A DNA stretch of 42,464 nt from an uncultured Bacilli bacterium (lineage in GTDB: Bacteria > Bacillota_I > Bacilli_A > RF39 > UBA660). The notes beneath the pieces are model-generated. The model searched no databases, was not told the origin of the DNA, and saw only the letters and a list, made by a program, of their open reading frames with translations. Positions 8,419-16,983 of this stretch are shown here, one piece after another (position 1 is the stretch's first letter; each line of letters opens with the position of its first letter). The stretch spans positions 1 to 42,464 of the forward strand of contig CAKOSN010000015.1 in NCBI GenBank assembly GCA_934102255.1, in the 5' to 3' direction. Both the position numbers and the translations under genes were made by a program.

Positions 8419-9327
8419 CTATCCTTCAATTTTAACATCCATTAATTCTAAGATTCTTTGTAATTCTAATTGAGAAGAGTATGGTATTTCAATTTTTTTA
8501 CCAGTTATTTTTACTTTGATACCAAATTTTTCACGCATGGCATCTTCATAAATATGATTAGTATTTAAAGTATCATATTGTTTGAATTCAAATAAAGTAT
8601 TTTCGTCTTTTTCTTTTTTGATTTCTTGTTCATGAATATCACGAGTAATATTTTCAATAGCGCGGACATTTAAGTTTTCGTTAACTATCTTATTAGCTAG
8701 ACGATTTATTTGTTCATTATCATCTAATTTAGATAAGGCTCTAGCATGTGACATTGAAAGTTTATTATCTTCAACATACTTTTTAGTGTCATCTGGTAAT
8801 CTTAAAAGACCTAAGCTGTTAGTGATATAACTACGACTTTTACCAAACTTTTTAGCTAGTTCATCTTGAGTAATATTACTACTTCTTAAAATACTATCAT
8901 AAGCCATGGCTTCTTCAATAGGATTTAAATTTTCTCTTTGAATGTTTTCGATTAGAGCGATTTCCATCATTTGCTCATCGTCAAAGTCTTTAACGATAGC
9001 AGGAACTGTTTCTAAGCCAGCAATTTTAGCAGCTTTAGTACGACGTTCACCTGCTACTAATTCATACCCTTTTATACTCTTTTTAACAATAATTGGTTGT
9101 ACAATTCCATGTTCTTTTATGGATGAGGCTAACTCATTTAGGGCTTCTTCATCAAATATTTTACGAGGTTGGTAGGGGTTAGAGCGAATCTCACTTATTT
9201 TAATTTCAACAATTTCATTTGGTTTAGCTTCTTCAACTAAACCTTTTTCAAAGTTGTCAAAATCAATACGTTCATTGGTAAATAATTGTTCTAATCCTTT
9301 ACCTAAAGCTTTTCTCTTAGTTTCCAT
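8419..9327 (-). CDS. parB: Chromosome partitioning protein ParB (Spo0J)
   Basis: Binds parS sites near the origin, spreads as a CTP-dependent clamp and works with ParA to segregate origins. Seen: the N-terminal LGKGLEQLF (about 8-16), the CTP-binding boxes NPYQPRKIFDEEAL (about 51-64) and VAGERRTKAAK (about 91-101), box III ENIQRENLNPIEEAMAY (about 128-144), then a KorB-type helix-turn-helix (about 155-176) and a C-terminal dimerisation region. Length 302 aa is normal. The gene overlaps parA by 11 nt, and AAAGGAGG lies 12 bases before the ATG. No perfect parS palindrome was seen in this window by eye. Confidence 0.96.
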   Translation of the reverse strand: METKRKALGKGLEQLFTNERIDFDNFEKGLVEEAKPNEIVEIKISEIRSNPYQPRKIFDEEALNELASSIKEHGIVQPIIVKKSIKGYELVAGERRTKAAKIAGLETVPAIVKDFDDEQMMEIALIENIQRENLNPIEEAMAYDSILRSSNITQDELAKKFGKSRSYITNSLGLLRLPDDTKKYVEDNKLSMSHARALSKLDDNEQINRLANKIVNENLNVRAIENITRDIHEQEIKKEKDENTLFEFKQYDTLNTNHIYEDAMREKFGIKVKITGKKIEIPYSSQLELQRILELMDVKIEG

Positions 9328-10102
9328 CTCTACTAATAACCTCCTTTGCTAAATTTTGATAAGCAAGTGTTGCTCTACTATCTGGGTCATAGTCGCTTAT
9401 TGGTTTACCATGACTTGGGGCCTCAACTAAACGAACTAAGCGAGGAATGATTGTATTGAATACTTTATTTTTAAAGTAACCACGGATTTCTTCGATTACT
9501 TCTAAGCCGATATTAGTACGGCCGTCTAACATAGTAAGTAATACGCCTTCGATACGTAAGCCTGGATTCATGTTAGATTGAACCATGATAATAGAATTTA
9601 ATAACTGAGTTATACCTTCTAAAGCAAAGAATTCACATTGAACAGGAATGATTACGGAGTTACTAGCAACCAAGGCATTCATGGTAGTAATACCAAGGGA
9701 AGGTTGACAGTCAATTATAATATAATCGTAAGTTCCCACTAAAGGTTCTAAACTCAACTTTAATTGTTCATTTTGACGGAAGTTAGAATCTTCTAACATA
9801 GCTTTTACAAATTCAACATCAACACCTGCTAAATTTAAAGTTGCAGGTATCATTGATAAGTTTTTAAATTTTGTCTTTATAACGGCGCTTTTTACATCGC
9901 AAGCTCCAGTCATTACGTCATAAATATCATGTTTTATATCGCCATTATTAATACCAAGACCAGTTGTTGCATTTCCTTGTGGGTCTAAATCGATTAATAA
10001 AGTATTTTTTCCTTCTTTTCCTAAAGCTGCTGATAAATTAATACTGGATGTTGTTTTACCAACACCACCTTTTTGATTTACTAAAGCAATTATTTTTGTC
10101 AT
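9317..10102 (-). CDS. parA: Chromosome partitioning ATPase ParA (Soj)
   Basis: Deviant Walker ATPase that moves origins with ParB and, in relatives, tunes DnaA activity. Seen: deviant Walker A KGGVGKTTSS (about 10-19, with the signature lysine KGG), Walker A' DLDPQGNAT (about 39-47), and Walker B YIIIDCQPSLG (about 125-135). 261 aa is typical of chromosomal Soj. Upstream lies the DHH gene's end, with 62 nt between; the last codons overlap parB. The pair parAB near housekeeping genes argues for a chromosomal, origin-proximal location rather than a plasmid. Confidence 0.96.
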   Translation of the reverse strand: MTKIIALVNQKGGVGKTTSSINLSAALGKEGKNTLLIDLDPQGNATTGLGINNGDIKHDIYDVMTGACDVKSAVIKTKFKNLSMIPATLNLAGVDVEFVKAMLEDSNFRQNEQLKLSLEPLVGTYDYIIIDCQPSLGITTMNALVASNSVIIPVQCEFFALEGITQLLNSIIMVQSNMNPGLRIEGVLLTMLDGRTNIGLEVIEEIRGYFKNKVFNTIIPRLVRLVEAPSHGKPISDYDPDSRATLAYQNLAKEVISRDGN

Positions 10103-10164
10103 TTTAATACCACCTTCGTCAAAACTTCTGCTACTTTATTTTAACATATAAAAACTGTTTTGTC

Positions 10165-11118
10165 TTATTTTTTTACTAATCCTAAGTATTTGGAAGTAAT
10201 TTCTTCAATCTTAGGAGTAGAGTCATCATCAAATTGGAAACCAGCTGCTCTTTTATGACCGCCACCATTAGGAGTAAATTCTTTAGCTACTTGGCCTAAG
10301 TCATATTTATCACTATTAACTCTTAAAGAACATGTTAAACGATAAAAGTTAATGATTAGAGCAAAGTCAGCTTCGGGATACATTTTCATTAATTCGTTAC
10401 CAACGTAAGAACGGTAGCCTTCGCTAATTGATACAATAATTTTATAATTTTTATATTTTACTAGTCGGGCCTTGCTTACGTAGTTAGCAACATCAGCTTC
10501 TTTAATAGCATTTTGATGTTTTATTATTTCTTCATATACTTCTGGAAGGTAGAAATCACCACTACAATCTAAGTTAGACATCATGTTAATAAATGATGTT
10601 GCGCCTAGGTAGGCATGAAGAGTAGCAAGGTCTGGTCCTAAAGTATTATTTACTTCTTCGAAAGTCCAAGTGTCTTCACGGCGAATGGCTTCAACTAGCT
10701 TTCTAAAGAAATTACTTCTTAAAAATTCACTATTTGGTAAAGTTAGAAGATATGTATAAAATAATTCTGTTGCGCTTGTTAAATGGTCGCCAAGTTTAAT
10801 AATTTCATTAACAAAAGGATACTTGTTTTTAAACTCTTCGGACTCATGGTGGTCAAAATGTTTAATATTCTTAGCTATTTCAGGATGACTTAGGCAGTAT
10901 TGAAGGTTTTTATCTGTAAATCCTAAATCACAAATATAAATAGTATCATAAGCATCAGCATCTATATCAGTTTCTAAGTCAAAATCATAATTATTATCGG
11001 CAAGTAAGTAATCAAAATCTTGAAAATAGTATTTACCAAGAATTACTGAACCCATACCGTCAATGTCAGCCAAATGGCTTATCATTAATATTTTATTGTT
11101 ATTTATCTGTTTTATCAT
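10165..11118 (-). CDS. DHH-family phosphoesterase
   Basis: DHH/DHHA1 phosphoesterase (317 aa), related to NrnA-like oligoribonucleases and c-di-AMP/pApA hydrolases. Seen: motif I SHLADIDGMGS (about 14-24), the DxD in IYICDLGF, the DHH motif FDHHES (about 88-93), and the DHHA1 signature PNGGGHKRAAGFQF (about 285-298) near the C-terminus. The canonical DHGD of motif I is seen as DIDG, still carrying two metal-binding aspartates. It has its own good promoter (11153-11181). Substrate may be nanoRNA or a cyclic-dinucleotide product; the sequence cannot decide. Confidence 0.85.
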   Translation of the reverse strand: MIKQINNNKILMISHLADIDGMGSVILGKYYFQDFDYLLADNNYDFDLETDIDADAYDTIYICDLGFTDKNLQYCLSHPEIAKNIKHFDHHESEEFKNKYPFVNEIIKLGDHLTSATELFYTYLLTLPNSEFLRSNFFRKLVEAIRREDTWTFEEVNNTLGPDLATLHAYLGATSFINMMSNLDCSGDFYLPEVYEEIIKHQNAIKEADVANYVSKARLVKYKNYKIIVSISEGYRSYVGNELMKMYPEADFALIINFYRLTCSLRVNSDKYDLGQVAKEFTPNGGGHKRAAGFQFDDDSTPKIEEITSKYLGLVKK

Positions 11119-11152
11119 TTTTAACTCCTATTTTTCCTTTTTTTCTAATAAA

Positions 11153-11181
11153 AGTATAACATTTATCATTATATATGTAAA
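11153..11181 (-). promoter_or_regulatory. Promoter of the DHH phosphoesterase gene
   Basis: Minus strand: -35 TTTACA (11176-11181), 17-bp spacer, extended -10 TG-T-TATACT (core at 11153-11158), about 35 nt upstream of the start codon. Confidence 0.65.
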
Positions 11182-11205
11182 TTAATCACTTCAATTTTTT
11201 TGTAA

Positions 11206-11242
11206 TTAAAAAACGGTATGAGAACTTAATCATCATATCGTT
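11206..11242 (-). terminator. Terminator of the tilS-ftsH transcript
   Basis: A 10-bp inverted repeat (11212-11221 and 11233-11242; one C-A mismatch on the minus strand) followed on that strand by a run of Ts, 10 nt beyond the ftsH stop. Confidence 0.7.
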
Positions 11243-11251
11243 TCTATATTA

Positions 11252-13225
11252 TTATTTATCTGACTCTTCAATAGCTTTTTCTAATTCTTCTCTAGTCATT
11301 TTAGCATAACCTTTGATTCCTTTAGATTTAGCAACTTCTTTTAGCTTAACCATAGTTGGCTCGCTAGTTGGTTTAGGGTCAACTGGACACATTTTGCCAG
11401 TTTCTACTAAGCATTCAATTTGCTCTTTAGTTAAAGTTTCATTTTCCATTAAAGCATCAGCAAGTAAATTAACAAGTTTTTCATTTTTCTTTAAGATTTC
11501 AACAGCTTTATCATAGCAGTCATCAACAATTTTACGAACAGCCTTGTCGATTTCTAGTGCCACTTGGTCAGAGAAGTTTTTAGTCTTGTTGTAATCACGA
11601 CCTAGGAAGACACCTTCTTGTTCTTCTTCTAATTGCATTGGTCCTAAATCAGACATACCGTATTTAGTAACCATACTTCTAGCAATGTTTGTTGCTTTCT
11701 TAAAGTCATCAGAAGCACCAGTAGTTGTAGCATTTAAGAAGATTTTTTCAGCGGCACGGCCACCCATTAAACCAATAATTTGGCTTTCTAGTTCTTCTTT
11801 AGTCATGATACCCATTTTTTCTTCTTTTGGAAGCATCATTGTATAGCCACCAGCCATACCTCTTGGAATTATTGTAATTTTATGAACTTCTTGAGCATCA
11901 GCAAGTTTGATACCGATAACGGCATGACCTGATTCATGAATAGCAACAAGATGTTTTTCTTTATCAGAAATTTTACGTGATGTTTTAGCAGGTCCCATTA
12001 AGACACGGTCAGTTGCTTCATCAATTTCATCCATGGTAATAGCTTCTTTGTTACGACGAACAGCAAGTAAGGCAGCTTCATTTAGTAAGTTTTCTAAATC
12101 AGCACCACTAAATCCTGGAGTTCTTTGTGATAAGGCTTTTAAGTTAACATCATCAGCAAATACCTTGTTACGAGCATGAACATTTAAGATTTCTTCACGA
12201 GCCTTGGCATCAGGAAGACTAACTGTAACTTGACGGTCGAAACGTCCTGGACGTAATAAGGCAGGGTCTAATACATCTGGGCGGTTAGTTGCAGCAATAA
12301 TGATAATACCTTCGTTAGCGCCGAAGCCGTCCATTTCAGTAAGTAATTGGTTAAGGGTTTGTTCACGTTCATCGTGGCCACCACCAATACCAGAACCTCT
12401 TTGACGACCAACAGCATCAATTTCATCGATGAAAATTAAGCATGGCGCTGATTGTTTAGCTTGTTTGAACATATCTCTAACACGAGAAGCACCAACACCT
12501 ACGAATAGTTCAACAAAATCAGAACCAGAAATATAATAGAATGGTACGTTAGCTTCACCAGCTACTGCTTTAGCAAGTAATGTTTTACCTGTTCCTGGAG
12601 GCCCTACTAAAAGGACACCTTTAGGAATTCTAGCTCCTAATTTTTGGAACTTTTTAGGATTTTTAAGGAAGTCAATTAATTCACTAACTTCTTGTTTTTC
12701 TTCATCTAAACCAGCAACATCAGTAAATCTTACTTCACCACCGTCCTCGCTTAGTTTAGCACGAGAACGACCAAAATCCATTGATTTATTGTTACCAGCA
12801 GACATTTTCATAAATAGAACATAGCCGCAAGCACAAATAACAACGATAGGAAGTACATTAACAACGATATATGGAATTACACTACTTCCTGGGTCTTTGT
12901 TAGTATCATAAAGGTTTAAGCTATGACTACTAGCATAAGCAGTTACAGTGTCTAATTGTTCTCCAACGATACGAACAGTAAATGTTTCTTTTTCGCTATA
13001 ACCGTCGATTTTACCGGTAATATAGTAAACTGACTCATCACTTTTAGGAGTAATTGTCATTTCTGTAACTTTACCTTCATTTATATATTTTAAAAATTCA
13101 CCAGTTTTTAATTCATGTACTTTAGTTGCAGTGCCACTATATAAGAATAACATAGCACAAATTATTAAAATTAGAACCAAATATGGTGTAAACTGTTTGA
13201 CAGTATTTTGTCTTTTTTTATTCAT
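11252..13225 (-). CDS. ftsH: ATP-dependent zinc metalloprotease FtsH
   Basis: Membrane-bound AAA+ protease that degrades misfolded membrane proteins and short-lived regulators. Seen: TM1 (about 13-31), an extracytoplasmic domain, TM2 (about 117-139), Walker A VGPPGTGKT (about 207-215), Walker B LIFIDEID, the second region of homology with ATNRPDVLDPALLRPGRFDR, and the zinc site HESGHA (about 429-434) with the third ligand in the downstream ASDDFKKAT. The C-terminal tail after about 610 is an unusual extra stretch including a SAP-like TMVKLKEVAKSKGIKGYA and an acidic end. It starts one base after the end of tilS, a common pairing. Confidence 0.97.
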   Translation of the reverse strand: MNKKRQNTVKQFTPYLVLILIICAMLFLYSGTATKVHELKTGEFLKYINEGKVTEMTITPKSDESVYYITGKIDGYSEKETFTVRIVGEQLDTVTAYASSHSLNLYDTNKDPGSSVIPYIVVNVLPIVVICACGYVLFMKMSAGNNKSMDFGRSRAKLSEDGGEVRFTDVAGLDEEKQEVSELIDFLKNPKKFQKLGARIPKGVLLVGPPGTGKTLLAKAVAGEANVPFYYISGSDFVELFVGVGASRVRDMFKQAKQSAPCLIFIDEIDAVGRQRGSGIGGGHDEREQTLNQLLTEMDGFGANEGIIIIAATNRPDVLDPALLRPGRFDRQVTVSLPDAKAREEILNVHARNKVFADDVNLKALSQRTPGFSGADLENLLNEAALLAVRRNKEAITMDEIDEATDRVLMGPAKTSRKISDKEKHLVAIHESGHAVIGIKLADAQEVHKITIIPRGMAGGYTMMLPKEEKMGIMTKEELESQIIGLMGGRAAEKIFLNATTTGASDDFKKATNIARSMVTKYGMSDLGPMQLEEEQEGVFLGRDYNKTKNFSDQVALEIDKAVRKIVDDCYDKAVEILKKNEKLVNLLADALMENETLTKEQIECLVETGKMCPVDPKPTSEPTMVKLKEVAKSKGIKGYAKMTREELEKAIEESDK

Positions 13226-13226
13226 A

Positions 13227-14567
13227 TTATTCTCCTTCTTTTACAAACATTAGTATTATATCATACTTTTCATTAATTTCTTTATCAAATTTTGATTTTT
13301 TTAAGCCTGGTAACCAAATAACATTATCATTGCTATCACAAACTAAAAGCCATGAGTTTCTCTTCGGAAGAGGAATCTTACTATCAATAAAAATATCTTT
13401 AATTTTTTTAGTACCAGTCATATTTTTAATAGTCATTTTATCACCGGTAGTGCGGGTTCTGATATAAAGAGGTAGGCTTAGTTCACTACTATTTAATCTA
13501 GTTGTATAGTTTGAGGTATCACTACTACTGCCTACTATTTTAATTACCTGATTATTATAGTTATTAACATCTTTTAACTTATGTTTCTTAGTATCAATTT
13601 GAACTTGTTTAGTAGCTTTTTTACTAAAAATTAATTCATTATATTTTTTTTTAACGATAAAATTATTAGGTAATAGTAAAGTTTCATTAGGTTTAGTTCG
13701 GTTTATTAAAGCTATAATATTTTGAACTTGCGTATTAGTTATTATATCAATATTATCTTGATATAATTCTTTTAAAATAAGTTTAATTATTCTTTCTTGT
13801 ATCACCTGATTTTGGTTTAGAAATGCGGGTATTATTAACCTATTATTATTATATACTTTTTTTATTATTTCATTAGTAAGGTTTTGTAAAACTTTGTCAG
13901 AAGCTAGTAATTCTTCGCTATATTGTAAATATTTCAAATGAACATTAGGATTTTCTTTTTTTAAGAGAGGTAAGATATCTTTTCTAATACGATTACGAAG
14001 ATGATTATCTAAAAAGTTAGTGTTATCAATAAAATATTTAATATTGTTTTCTTTAGCATATTCTAAGATATTATCTTTTGTATAGAAAAGAAGTGGTCTT
14101 GCGAGAATATAATTTTCATGAAGAGTACTCATAGCTATACCAGCATAGCCTTTTAAAGATGAGCCTCTAATTTCACGCATAATTACAGTTTCTACTAAAT
14201 CATCGCCATGATGAGCGGTCATTAAATAGTTAGCGTTATATTTGGCTATTAATTTTTTAAAGAATGTATAACGAAATCGATGAGCTTCGGCTTCAAAGTT
14301 GTTTTTTACCGGTTTTAGGTGGGCTACTTCGCATATTAAATTATGATTGCCACAATATTCTTTGATGTATTTTTCTTCTATTTCGGATTCTTTACGAACA
14401 TGATGATTAACATGAGCAACTATGATATTAATTTTAATTTCTTCTTTTATTTTTTCTAAAAGCGATAGTAAACACATGGAATCGGGTCCGGTTGATACGC
14501 CAATTACGATAGTGTCATTTTCTTTCAGTAATTTTTTTAAATATAGGTATGATTTTTCTAAATTCAC
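13227..14567 (-). CDS. tilS: tRNA(Ile)-lysidine synthase
   Basis: Converts the CAU anticodon wobble C of a tRNA-Ile to lysidine, essential for reading AUA codons. Seen: the PP-loop VIGVSTGPDSMCLLSLL (the usual SGGxDS is STGPDS), the HHGDDLVET motif, the RPLL segment and the FxDxxN motif FIDNTNFLDNHLRNRIR, plus a C-terminal domain with TKKIKDIF and IPLPKRNSW. Of the starts available, GTG at 14567 has AGGTG at proper distance; the ATG at 14573 is almost fused to that ribosome site. Length about 446 aa is typical. Own promoter at 14586-14614 and direct continuation into ftsH. Confidence 0.93.
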   Translation of the reverse strand: MNLEKSYLYLKKLLKENDTIVIGVSTGPDSMCLLSLLEKIKEEIKINIIVAHVNHHVRKESEIEEKYIKEYCGNHNLICEVAHLKPVKNNFEAEAHRFRYTFFKKLIAKYNANYLMTAHHGDDLVETVIMREIRGSSLKGYAGIAMSTLHENYILARPLLFYTKDNILEYAKENNIKYFIDNTNFLDNHLRNRIRKDILPLLKKENPNVHLKYLQYSEELLASDKVLQNLTNEIIKKVYNNNRLIIPAFLNQNQVIQERIIKLILKELYQDNIDIITNTQVQNIIALINRTKPNETLLLPNNFIVKKKYNELIFSKKATKQVQIDTKKHKLKDVNNYNNQVIKIVGSSSDTSNYTTRLNSSELSLPLYIRTRTTGDKMTIKNMTGTKKIKDIFIDSKIPLPKRNSWLLVCDSNDNVIWLPGLKKSKFDKEINEKYDIILMFVKEGE

Positions 14568-14585
14568 AGCCATCACCTACTACGT

Positions 14586-14614
14586 ATCATACACTAATTG
14601 GGTAATATTGGCAA
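14586..14614 (-). promoter_or_regulatory. Promoter of tilS-ftsH
   Basis: Minus strand: -35 TTGCCA (14609-14614), 17-bp spacer, -10 TATGAT (14586-14591). The predicted transcript start is only about 12 nt before the preferred GTG start of tilS. Confidence 0.7.
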
Positions 14615-14820
14615 TGAGTATTATTTGAAAGTTTTGTGAAGTATTTAAGAGATTTATTTAATTATTTGGGATTACTTCCCACCCTAAGCCCACCCTTAGG
14701 TATTATAATTTTTAAATTAAGTATATATATAATAATGAAAATACTATATACTAAGTATCTCTATATTATATAGTATATAAATGGTAAAAATTAAAGTAGT
14801 ATAAATAGAAAGATATTTAC

Positions 14821-14849
14821 TAGCCATAGCGAGTTATTTATTGTATAAT
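14821..14849 (+). promoter_or_regulatory. Promoter of the DUF308 gene
   Basis: Plus strand: weak -35 TAGCCA (14821-14826), 17-bp spacer and perfect -10 TATAAT (14844-14849). The rest of the 14615-14820 gap is very AT-rich and shows only a short CCTAAG/CTTAGG inverted repeat near 14682-14700. Confidence 0.5.
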
Positions 14850-14872
14850 CATAAATAAGAAAAGAGGTTTTT

Positions 14873-15517
14873 ATGAGAATTGAAGTTAAATCTTACAATA
14901 ATAATAGTTCTCTTGTTAGTGCTGTTCTATTCTTTATTTTAGGGGCAATTATGTTTACTAACCCTGGTGCTATGGTTGTTGTAATTTCAAGAATCTTAGG
15001 TGGAATTTTAATTTTATTTGGATTATATTCTTGTATTAAAAATTATATTTTAGTAAGACAAAATACGGGAGTTTCAGCTATTCCAATGGTGGCTGGTATT
15101 AGTTGTATGGCGATTGGTTCAATATTTTTCTTTGCTCCTAATTTTGTCGAAGCAATGGTTCGTTTTGTAATCGGTGGTTGGATTTTACTTAGTGGAATTA
15201 TGCGATTTTCTAATGCTATGCAAATTGAAAAGAAAGGAAACCCTAAATTTGTTAGTCTTTTGATTATATCTCTACTTTTAATTTTAGCCGGACTTTATAC
15301 AATTTTAGAATCTAATCTAGCTTTCCAAACTATTGGTATTGTTTTAATGATATATGCAGCTTTAGAAATATTTGGTTGGTTAACTAGTAAAAGTGTTGTT
15401 AAAGAAACAATGACTAAAGAAGAAAAAAAGAAAAAGAGAAGTAAAAATAAAGATGTTATTGATGCTGTGGTTATTAGCGATGATACTACTGACGAAAAAA
15501 AGAACTCTAAGAAGTAA
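14873..15517 (+). CDS. DUF308 / HdeD-like membrane protein
   Basis: Six-segment membrane protein (214 aa) of the DUF308 (HdeD acid-resistance-like) family; the molecular role of the family is not established in Firmicutes. Seen: hydrophobic segments at about 13-32, 36-54, 68-86, 92-110, 125-142 and 148-168, with repeated G-rich motifs (FFILGAIMFTNPGAMVV, FGLYSC, GGWILLSGIMRF), followed by a highly charged, lysine-rich cytoplasmic tail from about 172. The ribosome site GAGG stands seven bases before ATG. It converges with the next gene, the two coding ends overlapping by 11 nt inside a shared terminator. Confidence 0.8.
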   Translation: MRIEVKSYNNNSSLVSAVLFFILGAIMFTNPGAMVVVISRILGGILILFGLYSCIKNYILVRQNTGVSAIPMVAGISCMAIGSIFFFAPNFVEAMVRFVIGGWILLSGIMRFSNAMQIEKKGNPKFVSLLIISLLLILAGLYTILESNLAFQTIGIVLMIYAALEIFGWLTSKSVVKETMTKEEKKKKRSKNKDVIDAVVISDDTTDEKKNSKK

Positions 15518-15533
15518 TCTTGGAGTCCTTTTT
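15494..15533. terminator. Bidirectional terminator over converging stop codons
   Basis: 9-bp inverted repeat ACTCTAAGA / TCTTGGAGT (15504-15512, 15518-15526; one G-T pair) with Ts downstream on both strands (CCTTTTT on plus, TTCTTTTTTT on minus). The hairpin lies over the ends of both converging genes, so it is coding and terminating at once. Confidence 0.75.
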
Positions 15534-15965
15534 CATTTCTTTAACACCTAGTAAAATATTAATAATTAAGTATATTAAACAAGCAAAGACAATTATAAAA
15601 TAAAGGATTATATGAGTAGTATTTAAAATTACTAGAGGTTTACCTTTTATATCAGCATTACTTATAGGATTATATTCTTTATTGGTGTTATCTTTAATAT
15701 AAGTTAGATACTCAGTAGTACTCTTAACTTTAGCAAGAGAATATTTATTTTGAATAGCATAGACGATTATGTCATTTTCTTGATAAGTACTTTGTTTTTG
15801 ATAAATAAGTAAGTCATTTACTTTGACATCAGGTGTCAATTCATTGGTAGCAGATTTTATCATACCTAAATTAGCAAAGTGAACATTAATTAAAAAGACA
15901 GCAATAATATTAGTTACTAAAAAGATAGCTACTAAGGTATTAAGTATTTTAGAAATTATTTTCAT
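15507..15965 (-). CDS. Signal-peptidase-I-like protein, probably catalytically dead
   Basis: Resembles the SipW/ER-type S26 signal peptidase fold: an N-terminal membrane anchor (about 7-29), a short extracytoplasmic beta domain and a C-terminal membrane segment (about 115-138), 152 aa. Seen: TNELTPDVKVNDLLIY lines up with the family's SGSMEPTIxxGDLIIV, and YQENDIIVY with the later GDIIxF. In that alignment the catalytic serine is Glu, and the region matching the catalytic THRV reads SLAKV, so both catalytic residues look lost. It probably binds rather than cuts a client, but that is inference. It begins two bases after the small upstream gene and is likely co-transcribed with it. Confidence 0.6.
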   Translation of the reverse strand: MKIISKILNTLVAIFLVTNIIAVFLINVHFANLGMIKSATNELTPDVKVNDLLIYQKQSTYQENDIIVYAIQNKYSLAKVKSTTEYLTYIKDNTNKEYNPISNADIKGKPLVILNTTHIILYFIIVFACLIYLIINILLGVKEMKKDSKITS

Positions 15966-15967
15966 AA

Positions 15968-16291
15968 TTATTTTGTGATTTCTTCTATTTTTTCTTCTAA
16001 TTTTTTAAGATAATTTGCTAGTTCTTGGAGTTGTTCTTGCGTAGAATATTGTTTGTTATTAGTACTATGATTACTAGCATTACTTCTAATACGACTACCA
16101 TTATTATTTTGGTAACGTCCATTAATAAGTTGCTGCTGAGCGGCCGTTGTTAACATAAACTGACCGACTAAAATTATCCAGTTGCCAATAGAGTTTAACT
16201 CGTTAGCCGTATAATCACCTTCAACGATAATACCAGTAACAGCTCCTAAAATAGAGAAAAGTTCAGGATTAATATTAGGAGGAAATCCCAT
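15968..16291 (-). CDS. Hypothetical small protein, operon partner of the signal-peptidase-like gene
   Basis: Unrecognised 107-aa protein. It has a moderately hydrophobic N-terminal half (ELFSILGAVTGIIVEG and GNWIILVGQFMLTTAAQQQL, possible amphipathic or membrane helices), a polar Asn/Ser-rich linker (about 60-80) and a C-terminal charged helix likely to form a coiled coil (ELANYLKKLEEKIEEITK). A longer frame starts at 16309 with TTG, but GGGAAGGGGG sits just before the ATG at 16291 and marks the true start. The two-base gap to the downstream gene suggests the two proteins work together. Confidence 0.65.
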   Translation of the reverse strand: MGFPPNINPELFSILGAVTGIIVEGDYTANELNSIGNWIILVGQFMLTTAAQQQLINGRYQNNNGSRIRSNASNHSTNNKQYSTQEQLQELANYLKKLEEKIEEITK

Positions 16292-16393
16292 AAATATCCC
16301 CCTTCCCAAAATTATCCACTTACTTAAGTTTATGCAAGTTATTTATTATTGTGTTAGAAGAAATCTTATCCTTTCTAAAATTATTTTAAGTTA

Positions 16394-16422
16394 TTTACGA
16401 AAAAATAGCAATATGATACAAT
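16394..16422 (+). promoter_or_regulatory. Extended -10 promoter before the 16473 gene
   Basis: Plus strand: -35-like TTTACG (16394-16399), 17-bp spacer, extended -10 TG-A-TACAAT (core 16417-16422). If active, transcription starts near 16430, which rules out the upstream in-frame starts at 16332 and 16413. Confidence 0.5.
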
Positions 16423-16472
16423 ATAATTCATTAAGAAAGAAAGGATTCAATCTTAAGATTGATAAAAAATTA

Positions 16473-16766
16473 ATGAAAAAGAAAATATTATTAAAAATTA
16501 AAAAATGTATTTTAAGTTTAAGAAAGGCTTATAATAATCAAAAAGAAATAATTGTTGATTTCTTAAAAAGTGATTTATCAAACTTTATAGAAACCGATGA
16601 TTGTAAAAAACAAATGGAAACTTTACAAGTTCATGATGAATTAGAATTAAAGCTTGCTACTTTAAATATATATAAATGTTATTTTACAGATGAGGAGCAT
16701 CAGAAATGGTACGATTATGTTATTAAAATGGCAAAAAGTAGTACTAAAAAGAAATTAATTCAATAA
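16473..16766 (+). CDS. Hypothetical basic helical protein
   Basis: Unrecognised protein, lysine-rich and helical at its start (KKKILLKIKKCILSLRKAY), then acidic and mixed (DFLKSDLSNFIETDDCKKQ), ending in KKKLIQ. No membrane segment or signal peptide. The frame is open from 16332 (144 aa); in-frame ATGs are at 16332, 16413 and 16473. I chose 16473 (97 aa) because a good promoter overlaps the 16413 codon, but the ribosome-like GAAAGGA at 16439-16445 is 27 nt away, so the start is uncertain. It is transcribed divergently from the signal-peptidase-like operon. Confidence 0.5.
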   Translation: MKKKILLKIKKCILSLRKAYNNQKEIIVDFLKSDLSNFIETDDCKKQMETLQVHDELELKLATLNIYKCYFTDEEHQKWYDYVIKMAKSSTKKKLIQ

Positions 16767-16769
16767 AAT

Positions 16770-16798
16770 TTTCCAACTTTATAATTTTATGATATAAT
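16770..16798 (+). promoter_or_regulatory. Promoter of the 48-residue small gene
   Basis: Plus strand: -35 TTTCCA (16770-16775), 17-bp spacer, extended -10 TG-A-TATAAT (16793-16798). One of the better promoters in the window. Confidence 0.7.
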
Positions 16799-16834
16799 AC
16801 TTGAGAAATTTATATTGTTTGTGAGGTGAAAAAG

Positions 16835-16981
16835 ATGAAAGTATATAAAAAGAACTTACCAGAAGGCGTTAAAAAATGCTTTGCTTATGAAAAAGGTGTT
16901 AAAGTAAAATTAATCAACAAGTTATATTTAGATGAAAAAAAGAGAAATAAGAAACTTGAAAACGCTAAAAAAGCTAACTAA
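16835..16981 (+). CDS. Small basic protein, 48 aa
   Basis: A short gene with all parts in place: a strong promoter about 37 nt upstream, a ribosome site GAGGTGA (16822-16828) six bases before ATG, and a terminator three bases after TAA. The protein begins MKVYKKNLPEGVKKCFAY and ends in KLENAKKAN; about a third of residues are Lys/Arg and there is a single Cys. No membrane segment. I do not recognise the family. The positive charge would suit nucleic-acid or ribosome binding, but that is only a guess. Confidence 0.7.
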   Translation: MKVYKKNLPEGVKKCFAYEKGVKVKLINKLYLDEKKRNKKLENAKKAN

Positions 16982-16983
16982 TT

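Noticed and set aside
8419..10102. Search for a parS palindrome near parAB.
   Set aside because: No full or near-full TGTTTCACGTGAAACA was seen by eye in the window; sites may lie outside, and a motif scan could still find a weak one.
14682..14700. CCTAAG/CTTAGG inverted repeat with repeated CCCACC upstream of tilS.
   Set aside because: Six-base arms and no T-run; too weak to call a terminator or operator.
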